This document shows, one piece after another, positions 23,395-34,379 of a DNA stretch of 64,000 nt (position 1 is the first letter of the stretch; every line of letters starts with the position of its first letter). The position numbers were made by a program, and so were the translations under genes. The stretch covers positions 1,406,501 to 1,470,500 of the forward strand of contig NW_023501040.1 of assembly GCF_014066305.1 (NCBI RefSeq). The letters are read 5' to 3'. Below the pieces are notes generated by a model that worked only from the letters and a program-made list of their open reading frames with translations, did not search any database and was not told the origin of the DNA. This stretch comes from Letharia columbiana (Eukaryota; Ascomycota; Lecanoromycetes; Lecanorales; Parmeliaceae).

Positions 23395-23788
23395 GCGGAC
23401 GAGAGGGCTAAGTGAGATGTCAAGCTTCTTAATTATGGGGTTCTCCCTTGTCCGGATGGGGGCTGTTAGGGTAGAGTTGTTGAGTCCGTCACAGCTGTAT
23501 GAGGCTTATCCACCAATGATGGCAGGTCAAGTACCTAACCGAGCTGATCTCGAGGCTGGCCTCATTAGGAGTAGAGTACTCGTATGACCCGGAGTACTCT
23601 ACCTTAGAGATCAATGGTAAAGTAAGGAGAACGTTTGACCTCACCCTTCCTCATTTTCAGGTTCCGAAATTGAATTGCCTTTCCGATCACCAACTTGACA
23701 AATGTGAGGAAGTTGCATTCTCACTTTGTAAGAAGCCCCCAGCCTGAGTCATCCCCTCAATAAATCACTTCCTATTAAACCCTCCACC

Positions 23789-26633
23789 ATGTCCTTGCTC
23801 AGCGATGCTATATTAAAGATTAAGCATGTTGGGAAAAAGAGCAGCCAAGATCATATGGCGGTAGACGGCCCAAGACTAAAGGTACGAATACGAACGGACG
23901 CGCCACAGATAGTGCCAGCAGCGAGCTTCTGAGTTAAGACGGCCAACCTTTAAGCAAAAACCAAACGAGAGAATTCGCCCACAGAAGCGATAAGCGCCAG
24001 AACAATGTCAACAACGAGAAACAGAGGGAGGAGGCTACGCAGCACAGAAGGGAGAATGACGGCAAGGCACGTCAGCAGGAGACTGAGGAGATCAGACGTC
24101 GATATGGCGACCTGCTATGGTCCAGTCGAGAGACCGCAAACGTGAGCAGCGAGTCCAGCTCAAGACTGGATCGGTGGAGGACGTTGGCCAGGAGATCACC
24201 TTCCGATGCCGCATCCATACTGTTCGCAAGATGAGCGCCAAGCTGGCTTTCGTTGTGTTCCGGCAACAGTTGGGAACTGTATAAGGTGTCATACACCAAG
24301 AAGAAGGGGCTGTCTCACAACATATGGTGCAATGGATAGAGCCATTCCAACCGGCTCGATTTTTATTGTCACAGGCCAGATCAAGAAACCTGATCGGCCA
24401 GTGACCGGCACCACCAAACACGACGTCAGTCTCAATACGCGAGCTCCATGTGGTATTTTAGACGTCCTCAAGCAGTACCTTTCACAGTCTACGAAGATGA
24501 GGTTTCTAGGCAGAAGGAGTTGGACGACGACGACGACGCCGCCGGTACAGGAAGCCACATCACAGATCGCGCCAGACTGACTCATCGCATACTCGATCTA
24601 CGCACATCGACATCAAAGGCCATCTTTCGCATTAATGCCGGGGTCTGCAATCTCTTCCGTTCTTATCTTGATTCTTAGGGATTTATTGAGATACACACGC
24701 CCAAATTACAAGGCGGCGCAACGGAATCCGGTTCCAGTGTATTTCAGCTTGACTACTTTGGACGACCCGCACTCCTTGCACAGAGTCCTCAGTTGGCAAA
24801 GCAGATGTGTATAGCTGCAGACTACGAAAAGGTTTATGAAATTGGGCCGGTCTTTCGGGCAAAAAACAGCAACACCCACAGACACTTGACAGAGTACACT
24901 GGTCTGGATCTTGAGATGGCCATTGAAGTGCACTACCATGAGGCTTTGGAAGTGATCGATGGAGTGCTGAAGCATATCTTCAAGGGTATATACGAACGTT
25001 TTCGCGATGAGCTTGGAGCAGCCAAGAGACATTTTCCGCACGAGGATTTGGTGTGGCTAGATAAGACCCCCAGGATACCTTTCAAGGAGGGAGTGCAGAT
25101 GCTTATAGATTCCAGCTGGACCGACGAGAGTGGCAACCCCCCCTCGCCTTTGGAAGACCTACATACGAGAGACGAGATCCGGCCTGGCGAGCTCATTAAC
25201 GAGAGGTACCATACAGATTACTACATACTTGACAACTTGACAGCTTCCGCACGGCCTTTCTACACTATGCCCGACCCCAACGATCCGAAAGTTACGAACA
25301 CGTTCGATCTGTTCCTACGCGGCCAAGAGATCCTGACCAGCGGGCAGCGTATACATGATGCACAGATGTTGGAGGAGCAGATGAAGGCGCAAGGGGTAGA
25401 TTCTTCAAGTATGGAGGATCATATGGACGGCTTCTGATACGCTGCACCGCCACATGCAGGCGCAGGCATAGGACTCGAGAAAATTATCATGCTTTTGCTC
25501 CAGCTTGGCAATATACGGTTCGCATCCCTGTTTCACCGAGATCCTAAGAGTCTCCCAGCCAAACCTCAGGCGCCCCAGCTCCGCCACCCCAAAGACAGTA
25601 CTCTTGATCCGCCTTGGGAAGGGTCAGCCTGTCATGACATGAGCACAACGCAGCCTCTTGAAAACCACATTGCCAACTACGGAGACGCGTCAAACACTTC
25701 CTGGACGGAGGAGCGTAATCGGATTTGGCGTCACGGGGGAGACAGGTGCTGCGCTTTCCTGGGTTCCCATTCACGGACACGCTATACTGCCTGGCAATCC
25801 ATTGTGATGAGAGCCAATACACCAAGGTAGCAAGTGCTTTCTTGAAGTGGCTAAAGAAAGAACTCTCCCACCTGAAACCTATATGGGTGCTAGTGGGCCC
25901 TGGATTCGAGGAGGTGTCGGGCTCGATCTTCGGTTGGAAGACTTTTACATGCGCGGCTGAAGAGCGTGTTGATGCTACAAAAAGCGTTGGCTCACATGAT
26001 CACGACGTTGCAAGAAAGATCCGTCATGCAGAGAAAGAGGTTTAACAGTCAAGGAATTGGAGGAAGGAGAGGAGGTGCCAGAGGATCTCAGGTCTCAAAC
26101 CGATGAGCGCATTCAAGATTGGTTGGCAGGCCGCAAAGGAAAGCAAGTCCATATCTCCGATATCACCCCATGGCGGGACATGATGCACCGACGGTACTTT
26201 TTTTGCTCAGGACAAAGAAGGAAAGGTCCAGTCTCTCGTTGTCCTTGCACAACTGTCTCCCAAGCATGGCCATTAGGTCAAATTCAGTCTACATTTCCCT
26301 GGCGCGCCAGCAGGCACCATCGAGCATGCCATTCTGCATGCCATGCAAGTGGCCAAGGGCTCAGACACCATCAACTTGACTTTCCGAGGCGCCGCTTCCT
26401 CCGAGCTGCATGCTTCGCACCACATGTCTGGCATGAGGGTCAGGATGCTCCAGCGCACCTACCAGACAATCGCGAAAGAATTCAAACTCACACAGAAGAG
26501 CGGTTTCAGACAAAAGTTGGGTGGGGTGGAGGGCCCTATCTACGTGTGCTACCCACCTCATGGTCTGGCCCTCAGTGGAGGCCGCGCTATTGTAGGATTC
26601 TATGAGGAAGGCCACGAAGATGACGATGATTGA
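23789..26633 (+). pseudogene. erdS: Broken AspRS-DUF2156 fusion, ergosteryl-aspartate synthase (ErdS) type
   Basis: The remains of one gene of about 2.8 kb run from ATG 23789 to TGA 26631-26633. In order: a Lys/Gln/Glu-rich leader (about 23960-24110), an OB-fold with FRCRIHTVRKMSAKL (about 24147-24470), the class II AspRS core (24560-25560; [63 protein letters not shown]), and a DUF2156 acyltransferase domain (about 25650-26630; [46 protein letters not shown]). This fusion is known to charge tRNA-Asp and transfer aspartate to ergosterol. In-frame stops: TAA 24282, TAG 24676, TGA 25435, TAG 26274. Frame changes lie near 23930, 24113, 24340, 24437, 25735, 26035 and 26203. Motif 2 reads FRAKN where FRAEN is normal, and motif 3 reads GLEK where GLER is normal. 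It cannot make a full protein. Confidence 0.88.
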
Positions 26634-27564
26634 ACAGGATAGAGGCTCATTCTGAATCATTTTGTTGGCGTTTAGAGTAGAGATATCATCACAGTCTCCT
26701 TTTTCCCTAATGAGCGGTGTTCTCCCTTTGTTGTCGATGATTCTGTCACCTGTTCATAGGCTCACTCCTCGACATTAGCTAAGCGCCAGGCCCAGTGCGC
26801 ATGATTCCTCGTGCCCGTGATGTACATGTATACTCAGGAGTCGAGACTCGAGGACAAAGGAGTGCCCCTTTTCTTTATTCTATTTTGAGACCAAGGCCGA
26901 GTGAGTGGAAGATCTTGGCCCTGGGATCTGGAGTTCTCGATCTTCCGCAATCTTCGCCAGCGCTTAATTCCTGAGCCACAGCGGTCACCATCCAACCACT
27001 TGTTAGCTCGATATTTGACACTACACAAGATGCTGCATTTTGATGATTTGGTCCTGATGGACTTTGCAAGCGGTTTCAACTCATGTGGATTTGGAAGTAC
27101 CGATTACCGTGCCCATTTTCACTCGCAACGGAAGGTCGCATTTGTGTAAATGCACATGGCCCCTTCCTCCCCAGGATGCTTCCTTTACTTCGCCTGGTAC
27201 TATTGTTGATTCGCGCGGCTTCCTTTGTCAATAACACATTCATCCACTCATTAGGCTCTCTTCTTAAATACAAGCCACGCAATCAACACGAACAATGATT
27301 TCATTGTAGACGCTCTTTCATTCATTTTCACGTGGCGCCACCACTCAATCAACGCTCCTTTCCAGACCTTATCACTATACAGCTGCGCTGCGCAACGACT
27401 ATTGTCAACCTTACCACCACACTCATTCACTTCATAGGTCAGTGCCTACAATCACTGTTACACGCGACTCGCATACCGCACCAGACAACAGACTGCAGAC
27501 TCTCATTCGGCTTTATTGCCACTCAACTGAGAATCCCAAACTACATACGAGTATCGACGCCACT
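26634..27564. other. Intergenic, promoter side of the GH128 gene
   Basis: No gene is seen. The 250 bp before 27565 are C/A-rich with CAATCAAC/CACTCATTC-type repeats, as common in fungal leaders. No specific motif can be named. Confidence 0.4.
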
Positions 27565-28659
27565 ATGCATCTATCCCTCCCAAAATTAGCCCTGGCGGCC
27601 TTCTTCCTCGAATGTGTCTATGCCCACCCAGCGCATTGGCCCCTCCATCGCAAAAACAGGCGCGACGAGTATTCGGGCGTGAATTGGAACGATCCTTCTC
27701 TCTACAAGAACGTAGATTGGAGTACCGTCAACTACGGTGGCGGTTCCACTCCGACGCCCACCACTACTTCGACTCCCGCCGCTGCTCCGACTCCCGCGCA
27801 GGCTGCGCCAGTCGTCGAGGCCTCGCCCTCCCCATCGCCCGCCGCAAATCAAGGATCAACAACCAGCAATTCCGGCACCAGCAGCAACAGTAACTCCGGT
27901 ACTACTACCAGCAGCTCTGGAAAGCGCGGTCTTGCTTACAACCCTAGCTCGGGAAATCTCAACATCTGGTCCAGCTACAGTCAACTATCATGGGGCTACA
28001 ACTGGGACGACACGCCTCAAGGCCTCCCATCGAAGTTCCAGTACGTTCCCACTTTGTGGGGCACTGCCTCCATTCACTCAGACAACTGGGACTCGGCCGC
28101 CAAAGCCGCAACCTCTGGCTCCGGGCCCAACTACCTCATGTCGTTCAACGAACCCGATAATGAAAGCCAAGCAAATATGGACGTCGGCTCCGCTGTCGCG
28201 GGCTTCAACCAGTATATGAAACCATACGCCAGCGACAACGTGTTACTCGGCTCTCCGAGTGTGACTAACGGCGCCGGCACAAACGGCGCCGGGATCCCCC
28301 AAGGACTCGACTGGCTTTCCCCCTTTCTAGAACAATGCACAGGGTGCCCCATATCGTTCGTCCCAATCCACTGGTACGGCTGCCAAAATGGCTGCGCAGT
28401 CTCCTCCGACGTCAGCGACTTTCAATCTCATGTTCAGTCGGCGATCGAAGCAGCTGTGAACCCAGCGACTGGGGAGAAGGTGCCGGTGTGGGTTACAGAG
28501 TTTCAATCATTTACGGATCCAGAGAGCTTCCTTGGTGAGATACTGCCCTGGTTGGATGGGCAGAGTGGTGTAGAGAGGTATGCTTATTTCATGGCTACGG
28601 ATGGGATTCTTGTGAGTGGGGGAAGTGTGAATGCGGTGGGGGCGAAGTATGCTTCTTAG
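27565..28659 (+). CDS. Secreted GH128-type endo-beta-1,3-glucanase
   Basis: A single exon from ATG 27565 encodes 364 residues. An N-terminal signal peptide (MHLSLPKLALAAFFLECVYA) is followed by a dibasic-rich propeptide and a Ser/Thr/Pro/Ala/Asn linker (about residues 70-130). The C-terminal catalytic domain begins at KRGLAYNP and matches the glycosyl hydrolase catalytic-core/Asl1-like family: WGYNWDDTP, FNEPDN with the acid/base Glu, SFVPIHWYGC, and VWVTEFQ with the nucleophile Glu. Such enzymes cut beta-1,3-glucan and act in the cell wall or medium. The more upstream open frame has no better ATG, and the signal peptide fixes this start. The linker has many potential O-glycosylation sites. 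The gene is intact. Confidence 0.9.
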   Translation: MHLSLPKLALAAFFLECVYAHPAHWPLHRKNRRDEYSGVNWNDPSLYKNVDWSTVNYGGGSTPTPTTTSTPAAAPTPAQAAPVVEASPSPSPAANQGSTTSNSGTSSNSNSGTTTSSSGKRGLAYNPSSGNLNIWSSYSQLSWGYNWDDTPQGLPSKFQYVPTLWGTASIHSDNWDSAAKAATSGSGPNYLMSFNEPDNESQANMDVGSAVAGFNQYMKPYASDNVLLGSPSVTNGAGTNGAGIPQGLDWLSPFLEQCTGCPISFVPIHWYGCQNGCAVSSDVSDFQSHVQSAIEAAVNPATGEKVPVWVTEFQSFTDPESFLGEILPWLDGQSGVERYAYFMATDGILVSGGSVNAVGAKYAS

Positions 28660-30862
28660 AATATAAGATTGGGTTGAGGTGGGAGAACAGGGAGCCGACT
28701 GCTGGACAGCGGAGAGGGATTTTCACTTCTTTCGTCTTGATGATGGTTTACTATGCGGGTTTCTATTGGAACGCACATATATGCATACATTCTTGTACAT
28801 GAGATTTTACGAGCATGGGGTGATGTATTTCAGACTTTATACACGATCTTCCACACGAGAAGCTGCTCTACTACCTTTTGTGGACATTCACATGATTGAT
28901 CGCGAGCTAGCCAAGACGTCTGCTCGCTACTATGGAGCTAAGGCCTCGTCCGGTGGCGTAGATACACAGCGTCAAACGTCCTGTATTGTTGAATTTCAAG
29001 GTTTGATCTTTGGTGCTTCGCAAAGTCGGATTCCGTGTGACTTTGGATGCGAGACTGATCCATTGCAACATCCACGTTCTACTCTCCGAAAGGTTGGAAA
29101 TCCCCTGTTCGCGTCTCATCTCCGTCGGATCCGATCCATCGTCTAGCCTGTTGCCATTCTCTCCCGTTCGAAACCAGCGTCCGCGACCAGTGACAAGTCG
29201 GATTCCCTGCTTTGCGTGATCCGAATGCGCATGGCGTGGAATGCGGTTTCTGATGCCTTCCAAATTCCAAGTACGCCGCGTTATAGACAGCCATACTTTG
29301 TGAAGTCCTTCGTCCATGCGATGGTCTATATCGCGACCTCAAATCGAGCACAACGGGGTCGGAAAATTCGAGATACACACTCCCGAGCTGGCTGGGACAC
29401 CCCTCGGCCAGCTGGTGTCCGAAGTCCAGGCTCTCGATACTGTCACCGTTTGCGCCACTCTCCATCCCGACTCCCCACCGCCGGAACGGGACCGGCATGT
29501 CAGCTTCTCTTCCGCGGACGCCGTGTTCGTTTTTACGTCCTCCTCGGTCGCGCGGTAGATGTCGCACATGCTCCGTAACCCACCGGGCTGCGGGTATTCG
29601 CCCACGTACTCGGCTCGTCGATGGCGTCGTCGGCGATCGCGCGCGCTTTGGGGTCGTGCGCTTCGTTCCTTGATGAACAGGGTGGGATGTTCGCGCTCTT
29701 TGCCCGCGATCCCCTAGGGAGCTCGGGGGCATCGAAGACGAAGTAAGTAAGTAGAATGCTAGGCGCCAGAGATGCGGCTCCGGACGGGAATGGTCGGAAT
29801 TTGCGCCCAGGCTTCCAGACCGTGGCCCGGCGGCAGCGTCGCTTGGGGGATGGGAGTGGGGACTCGCGAGTGGTGCTGTGATGAGGACGGGGTAGTGCAT
29901 GCCGCGGTCTTCGGCCGCGAATGGAGAATCGAGCGTGGTCGAGATGCGTCACGGCTTTTGCACGGACTACATCGCTGCCTTCAATGACGACTTTTCCCAT
30001 CTTTCAGCGCGAAAACTCAATATCCTTGATCCAAACCTCCAGCATCCACAATACAAAGGGCATTCAGGTCTGGTCACGGCGATTCCCGCCGTTTTTGATC
30101 GCTAGCTCTTTCATCATCGGATTCGGAGCTCTAGTATTCGGGGTCAAGAAGTGGGTGCTTGCTCGGTGACAGCGTACCATGCTGTCTCAGTACAAATATA
30201 GACACTCCAGGCTGCCTGCCAATGCCGTCCAGTTGCTAACTTGGTTCACTCGAGATATCTCTGAGTAGCTTGGCTCGAAAGGCGTGCCCAGTCTGCATAT
30301 TTTCCATCCTGGAGCAGGCGTCTTCCAAGCTTCTCGAATCAATGGAATCAACGTAGGCGCCTTTTCCAAGCAATTCGAGTAAAACCATTTTGATTTGCAT
30401 ATCAGAGTACACAGTTACATCCAGGCACTCGATTACGCTACGCCATTTGTGTCTGTACTGTGCACACCCTACACCTTCAAGATTTGCCCTTTTACCTCAT
30501 CTTCAGAATGAAATGTTTAGCTCCTTCATATCGGATTCAAATCTGTCCTATTGTTCTGTTCCACTCTCTTTCCACATCTTCGATGCTGCATTCTAGGAAA
30601 TCCATGTGCCCATTTATACTAGAATCATCTCACCAGCGCCGTCCTCTTTCCAAGTGCATACTTCACCGTACATCGAGTCTTCCAGATAGCACGGTCCAAC
30701 CAACCAGCACTCTCCGGTGCCCGTGGGCCGTCAGAGTAGCGATGTTTTGGATCCATGAGCAATGATAACTTCGTCACCTTCATTTACTATGTCTGGTCAA
30801 ATCGAAGAACATGATGCCAATCACGATTGCCAGACGAGTGTTTGGGCAAACAAAAAATTCAC
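28660..30862. other. Intergenic with a GC-rich, many-frame stretch
   Basis: Several overlapping frames are open on both strands between 29080 and 30000 (up to 273 codons, minus). GC-rich sequence favours such chance frames. None shows a domain, signal peptide or consistent splice, so no gene is called. Elsewhere in the interval nothing was seen. Confidence 0.4.
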
Positions 30863-31520
30863 TCAGATTTCAGCTTTGGTAGGTACATAGCCGACTCCCC
30901 CGGGAAAGAGATCACTACCCTCTGACCCATACATCGCATAGTACTCGTCTTCAGCTGGCACTTGCCTAACGCCCACTGACTTCTCCATTTTTACAAACTC
31001 ATCCATGTCCACTTTATGCTCTTCTTTCCAAGACAATGTATCATCAAAGTTCCTGCCGTTTCGGCTGATACTGTAATCAACAAAAAGATGTTCCTGCGTA
31101 TCCATCCAAATGTACGTGAGAACGTTGGCATCCGCATGACACACTATGTCTTGCGCAAGCACGTCGATACAGTGCCTCAAGTGGATCGACCAGAGGGTCC
31201 TATGCGTCTTCTTCAAGAACTTCTTTTCGCCACAACCTGCAAAGGTCATCTTGCGCACTCCGTTGAGGCAGTGTAATTTGTGCAACACGTCCAGAGATGC
31301 CACATAAGCACCGAAGCCCGTACCCCAATTCCCGTCGGGAAAGCGTGTAGGAATTTCTGGATGTTTTCCGAGAGCGATCACATCTTCTCGAGTGATTGCG
31401 AACACATCTGCGGCTTGCCGCTCAAAGACTTCCTATGCCTCGTCGGCATCTGGCCTGGGTTCTAGCCTGCTGAATGGAAGGTTCACTGGCCATCGTTCTC
31501 GACGCCCTGTTGGCAATAGA
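30863..31520 (-). pseudogene. UstYa-like (DUF3328) protein, interrupted
   Basis: The minus frame encodes the two hallmark metal-binding motifs of UstYa-type oxidases: HKLHC in DVLHKLHCLNGVRK and HLRHC in SIHLRHCIDVLAQDIVC, 40-50 residues apart, with the typical ANVLTYIW following. Such proteins modify peptide backbones or side chains in fungal RiPP and cyclic-peptide pathways. The frame has no ATG, since its first in-frame initiator-like codon is GTG. Extending it upstream meets TAG at 31435-31433, inside a stretch where the family has a Trp, so TGG to TAG is the simple explanation. The N-terminal transmembrane helix expected in the family is not joined to it; a hydrophobic stretch around 31830-31910 (minus) is a weak candidate. 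No precursor-peptide or other cluster gene is visible nearby. Confidence 0.6.
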
Positions 31521-34379
31521 CTTGTTGTTACGAGTCGAAATCTGAGGGTGGATCTTCTGGCTGTGACTGCTGGATCGATGGCTAGCTAAGTGGCGACACT
31601 TTTGCTTCGGTACGACTGCTAGAAAGACGCGGTCGTGGTTTGAATGGTATTTTGAGGCTTGAGTGGCTTCGATATCTGTGGTTGTCGAAGAGGATGGACG
31701 AAGGGGGCAAGGAATGTCGAAAATCTGCTTTGGTCAATCCTTTCGTGTCCACTAGGAGTCATGCGCTATCTAGGCGTCTGACTCTCTGTTGCGGAGCTGG
31801 GCATCGATTGCCTGGTACAATCTACTTTATCTATGAAAGCAAAGCGACTAGTGGGGCCACAACTAAGGTAATGACGACCTTTAGCGCCAACATCATGACA
31901 ACTAAAGTAAACGGATTACCCTCAGGATGTCTCGAAAGGCAGAAGTTGAAAGATGACGGGGATTCATCGAGAACTCTTTATACTGTTCTTTCTTCAGTGA
32001 TGAAGACCCCTTACTACAGTTGGTGAACTTTTGGATATGAATGGAAAGTAGGATAGTTGCTTTCGATGATCAGAGTCTGGCTGAGCTGGTACTTAATCAT
32101 TCGCTTTCATGACACCATGCAGTATCCGATGGATAGACGAGCCCGCAATCATGAGGCCGCACTCCTTATGGTATGAGTATAGCTATGAGGGTATCTCATT
32201 ATCCTTTCAGGATTCGACCTAGGTGGCAAGTTCACGTATCCCAATAGGAGGACGTTAGTGGTCGTTGAGTGGTTTCTAGCACTAGGGGAAACCGAGGCCG
32301 AATTAAACGATTTCAAAATCAGACTACGCGACGGTGTGATCGAGAGAGCTCAGAAGCGAAACCTCATGCAAGCGGATACCGTTGCCTTCGATGCTTTGTT
32401 CTCCACCGCCGTGGATATTCAGAAATGCTTATAAGACGCATCACATGTAGAGTCGATCGAATAGAGTCTTCGCGAGCGAGAGACAATGGTTTGACTGACG
32501 TATACGTCCGCTAACGGCCTGGTGGAGAAGGGAAAGCTCACCCGGTCATTGACAAGAAAGCCGCCGTTGTCGTCGACCTCAATCTTACGTCAGGACGGAG
32601 AAAGTGGACGCTTCTTCAGGGGTTTCGACTGAGAAGAAAGATCGGTCCTTTTTTTTTCAATTAAAGAGGCACGTCCCTCGAGAGATACTGATAGACTCAT
32701 ATCCCACCGCATGGATCTAGGCAGTCAGAGCTTTTTTTTTCTGATAGAGTCGATGGACTTGAGGATATCGACTTAGATTTGCCTTCTCCTCTGACGCCGG
32801 CTCGATCAAAGCGCTGGCATCGGCCGTCAGACTGACAGTTTCAGCTCATCCTTTGAACGACGTCGTGGGGAGGGCGCCCTAAATGATACGCCTTGCTATC
32901 AAATCGAACCTCATGGTCCAGATACCATTTAATTACGCCGGGCTTGTGGTCAAAGAGATGGTCTCGGATCGAAGCAGGAGCCTTGTCTTGTGACAAGCTA
33001 ATAAGTCAGCGGTGACACTATTGCCACGAGAAGCCAATGTCAAAGACGGAAGGGCATAGGTACAGTGAACCACTTCCACAAGACCGTTCATATACGGGAG
33101 GATCACTTTGATCAATATCCTAAGACCTCTGGGCCTCGAGTTACATCTCTATAAAGTTTTCTGTCAAGTACGCGAAATTTCCTGTCCAGACAGAGCTGTT
33201 ACTTGTGCTTAGCCTGATGAGCGGCGGAATCCGCTTTCCTGGAGTTGTTGTTTTTCGACCATCTTCCTCGCTCCTTCTAGGCTCTCCCTCCAAGCGCCTG
33301 CAAACGTGTTCGGAACCAGTCCAAGTATGCAAAGCGTCAAATAAAAACAGCTTAAAGGCCAATGAGCCACGAGGACATTTGCCATGGAGTCCGTCCCTAG
33401 CGTCGTAATCTATGTGGGACTGCATGAGGAGGCTGTCATGTTGCGCTCCGAACCATAGCAAAGCTCTGTTTGGTGCGTTTGCAAAGTTGGTGAAATAGCA
33501 CGTACAATGAGTTGCAATCCTCCAACAACGTGTTTCAATGCCACAACAGCACGGCCTTGATTTGGTATGCATCACACCAACAAAGGGAAAACGGGACCTT
33601 GCCACTCTTCCAAGCCACAATGGACACTTCTTGCCCTGCCTGATGTGGTCACGCTCGGTAGCGGGTCTTGTTTTCAAGAAGAATTTGCTTTCCATGGTCC
33701 AGATTTCCTCGACACAAGTTGAGGGCCGTGGTGACCTTTGTCAATAGTCTCACGATTGGAGAGGTAGTCACACGAGATTCTCTTTGCATGGCCTCTCAGC
33801 CGCAGCAAAGCCTCTTCTCCGCGATGAAAAGGAGTAGGTTCTGTCTGTGAGGCCTTGGCAACCCTAGCACCCTCAATGGTTATACGCTTATCCCAGCACC
33901 TCATTCATTGGCTTTCCAGCGGATACGAGTTGACGGAAGCGGCACCTAATCGCTAGGGTGAAAGAAGCAAGACCTTCTGCGAACCTCAAACGTAAAATTG
34001 ACTAGTCATACACAATCTTTTGAACCTAGCCTTTTGGGTAGGTATCAATCCTTGGCTAGTCATCGCTGGTGGATTTTGATGGTGACCCGAGCCCTGTTTG
34101 TGTGCAAGAAGCAATCATTTGCGGTCCGGCTAAGCCAATGAGGGTTTTTGATCGAGCAACATCTTAATTCTGGGGATTAAAATGCCTGTCACTGCTTTGC
34201 ACTATAGGATCTCGGACTTCTTCTCACCCTTTGCCACTTTGGGGCCAGTTCTGCTCTTCAAGCTGCAGCTGGATCTCCATAATTATCTCAAAGACCCCCA
34301 AACATGAGCTCATTCTTATTGATCAAGCAGTTCGAGTTGTTCGATCTCCAATTTTCTAATAACCCGAAGCGTCTTAATT
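31521..34379. other. Gene-poor stretch, possible remnants
   Basis: Frame 32207-32434 (+) gives 75 codons of protein-like composition (FDLGGKFTYPNRRTLVVVEW) with no start codon. 33141-33695 (-) is an open 184-codon frame with an ATG but a random-looking, Cys/Arg-rich translation. Neither can be assigned. Confidence 0.35.

Noticed and set aside
29079..29900. Minus frame of 273 codons
   Set aside because: GC-rich chance frame overlapping other open frames; no signal peptide, domain or splice consistency.
32207..32434. Protein-like open stretch without start
   Set aside because: 75 codons, no ATG at the front, not assignable; possible relic but unsupported.
33141..33695. Minus frame of 184 codons with ATG
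   Set aside because: Cys/Arg/His-rich random-looking translation, no conserved segment; length is possible by chance.
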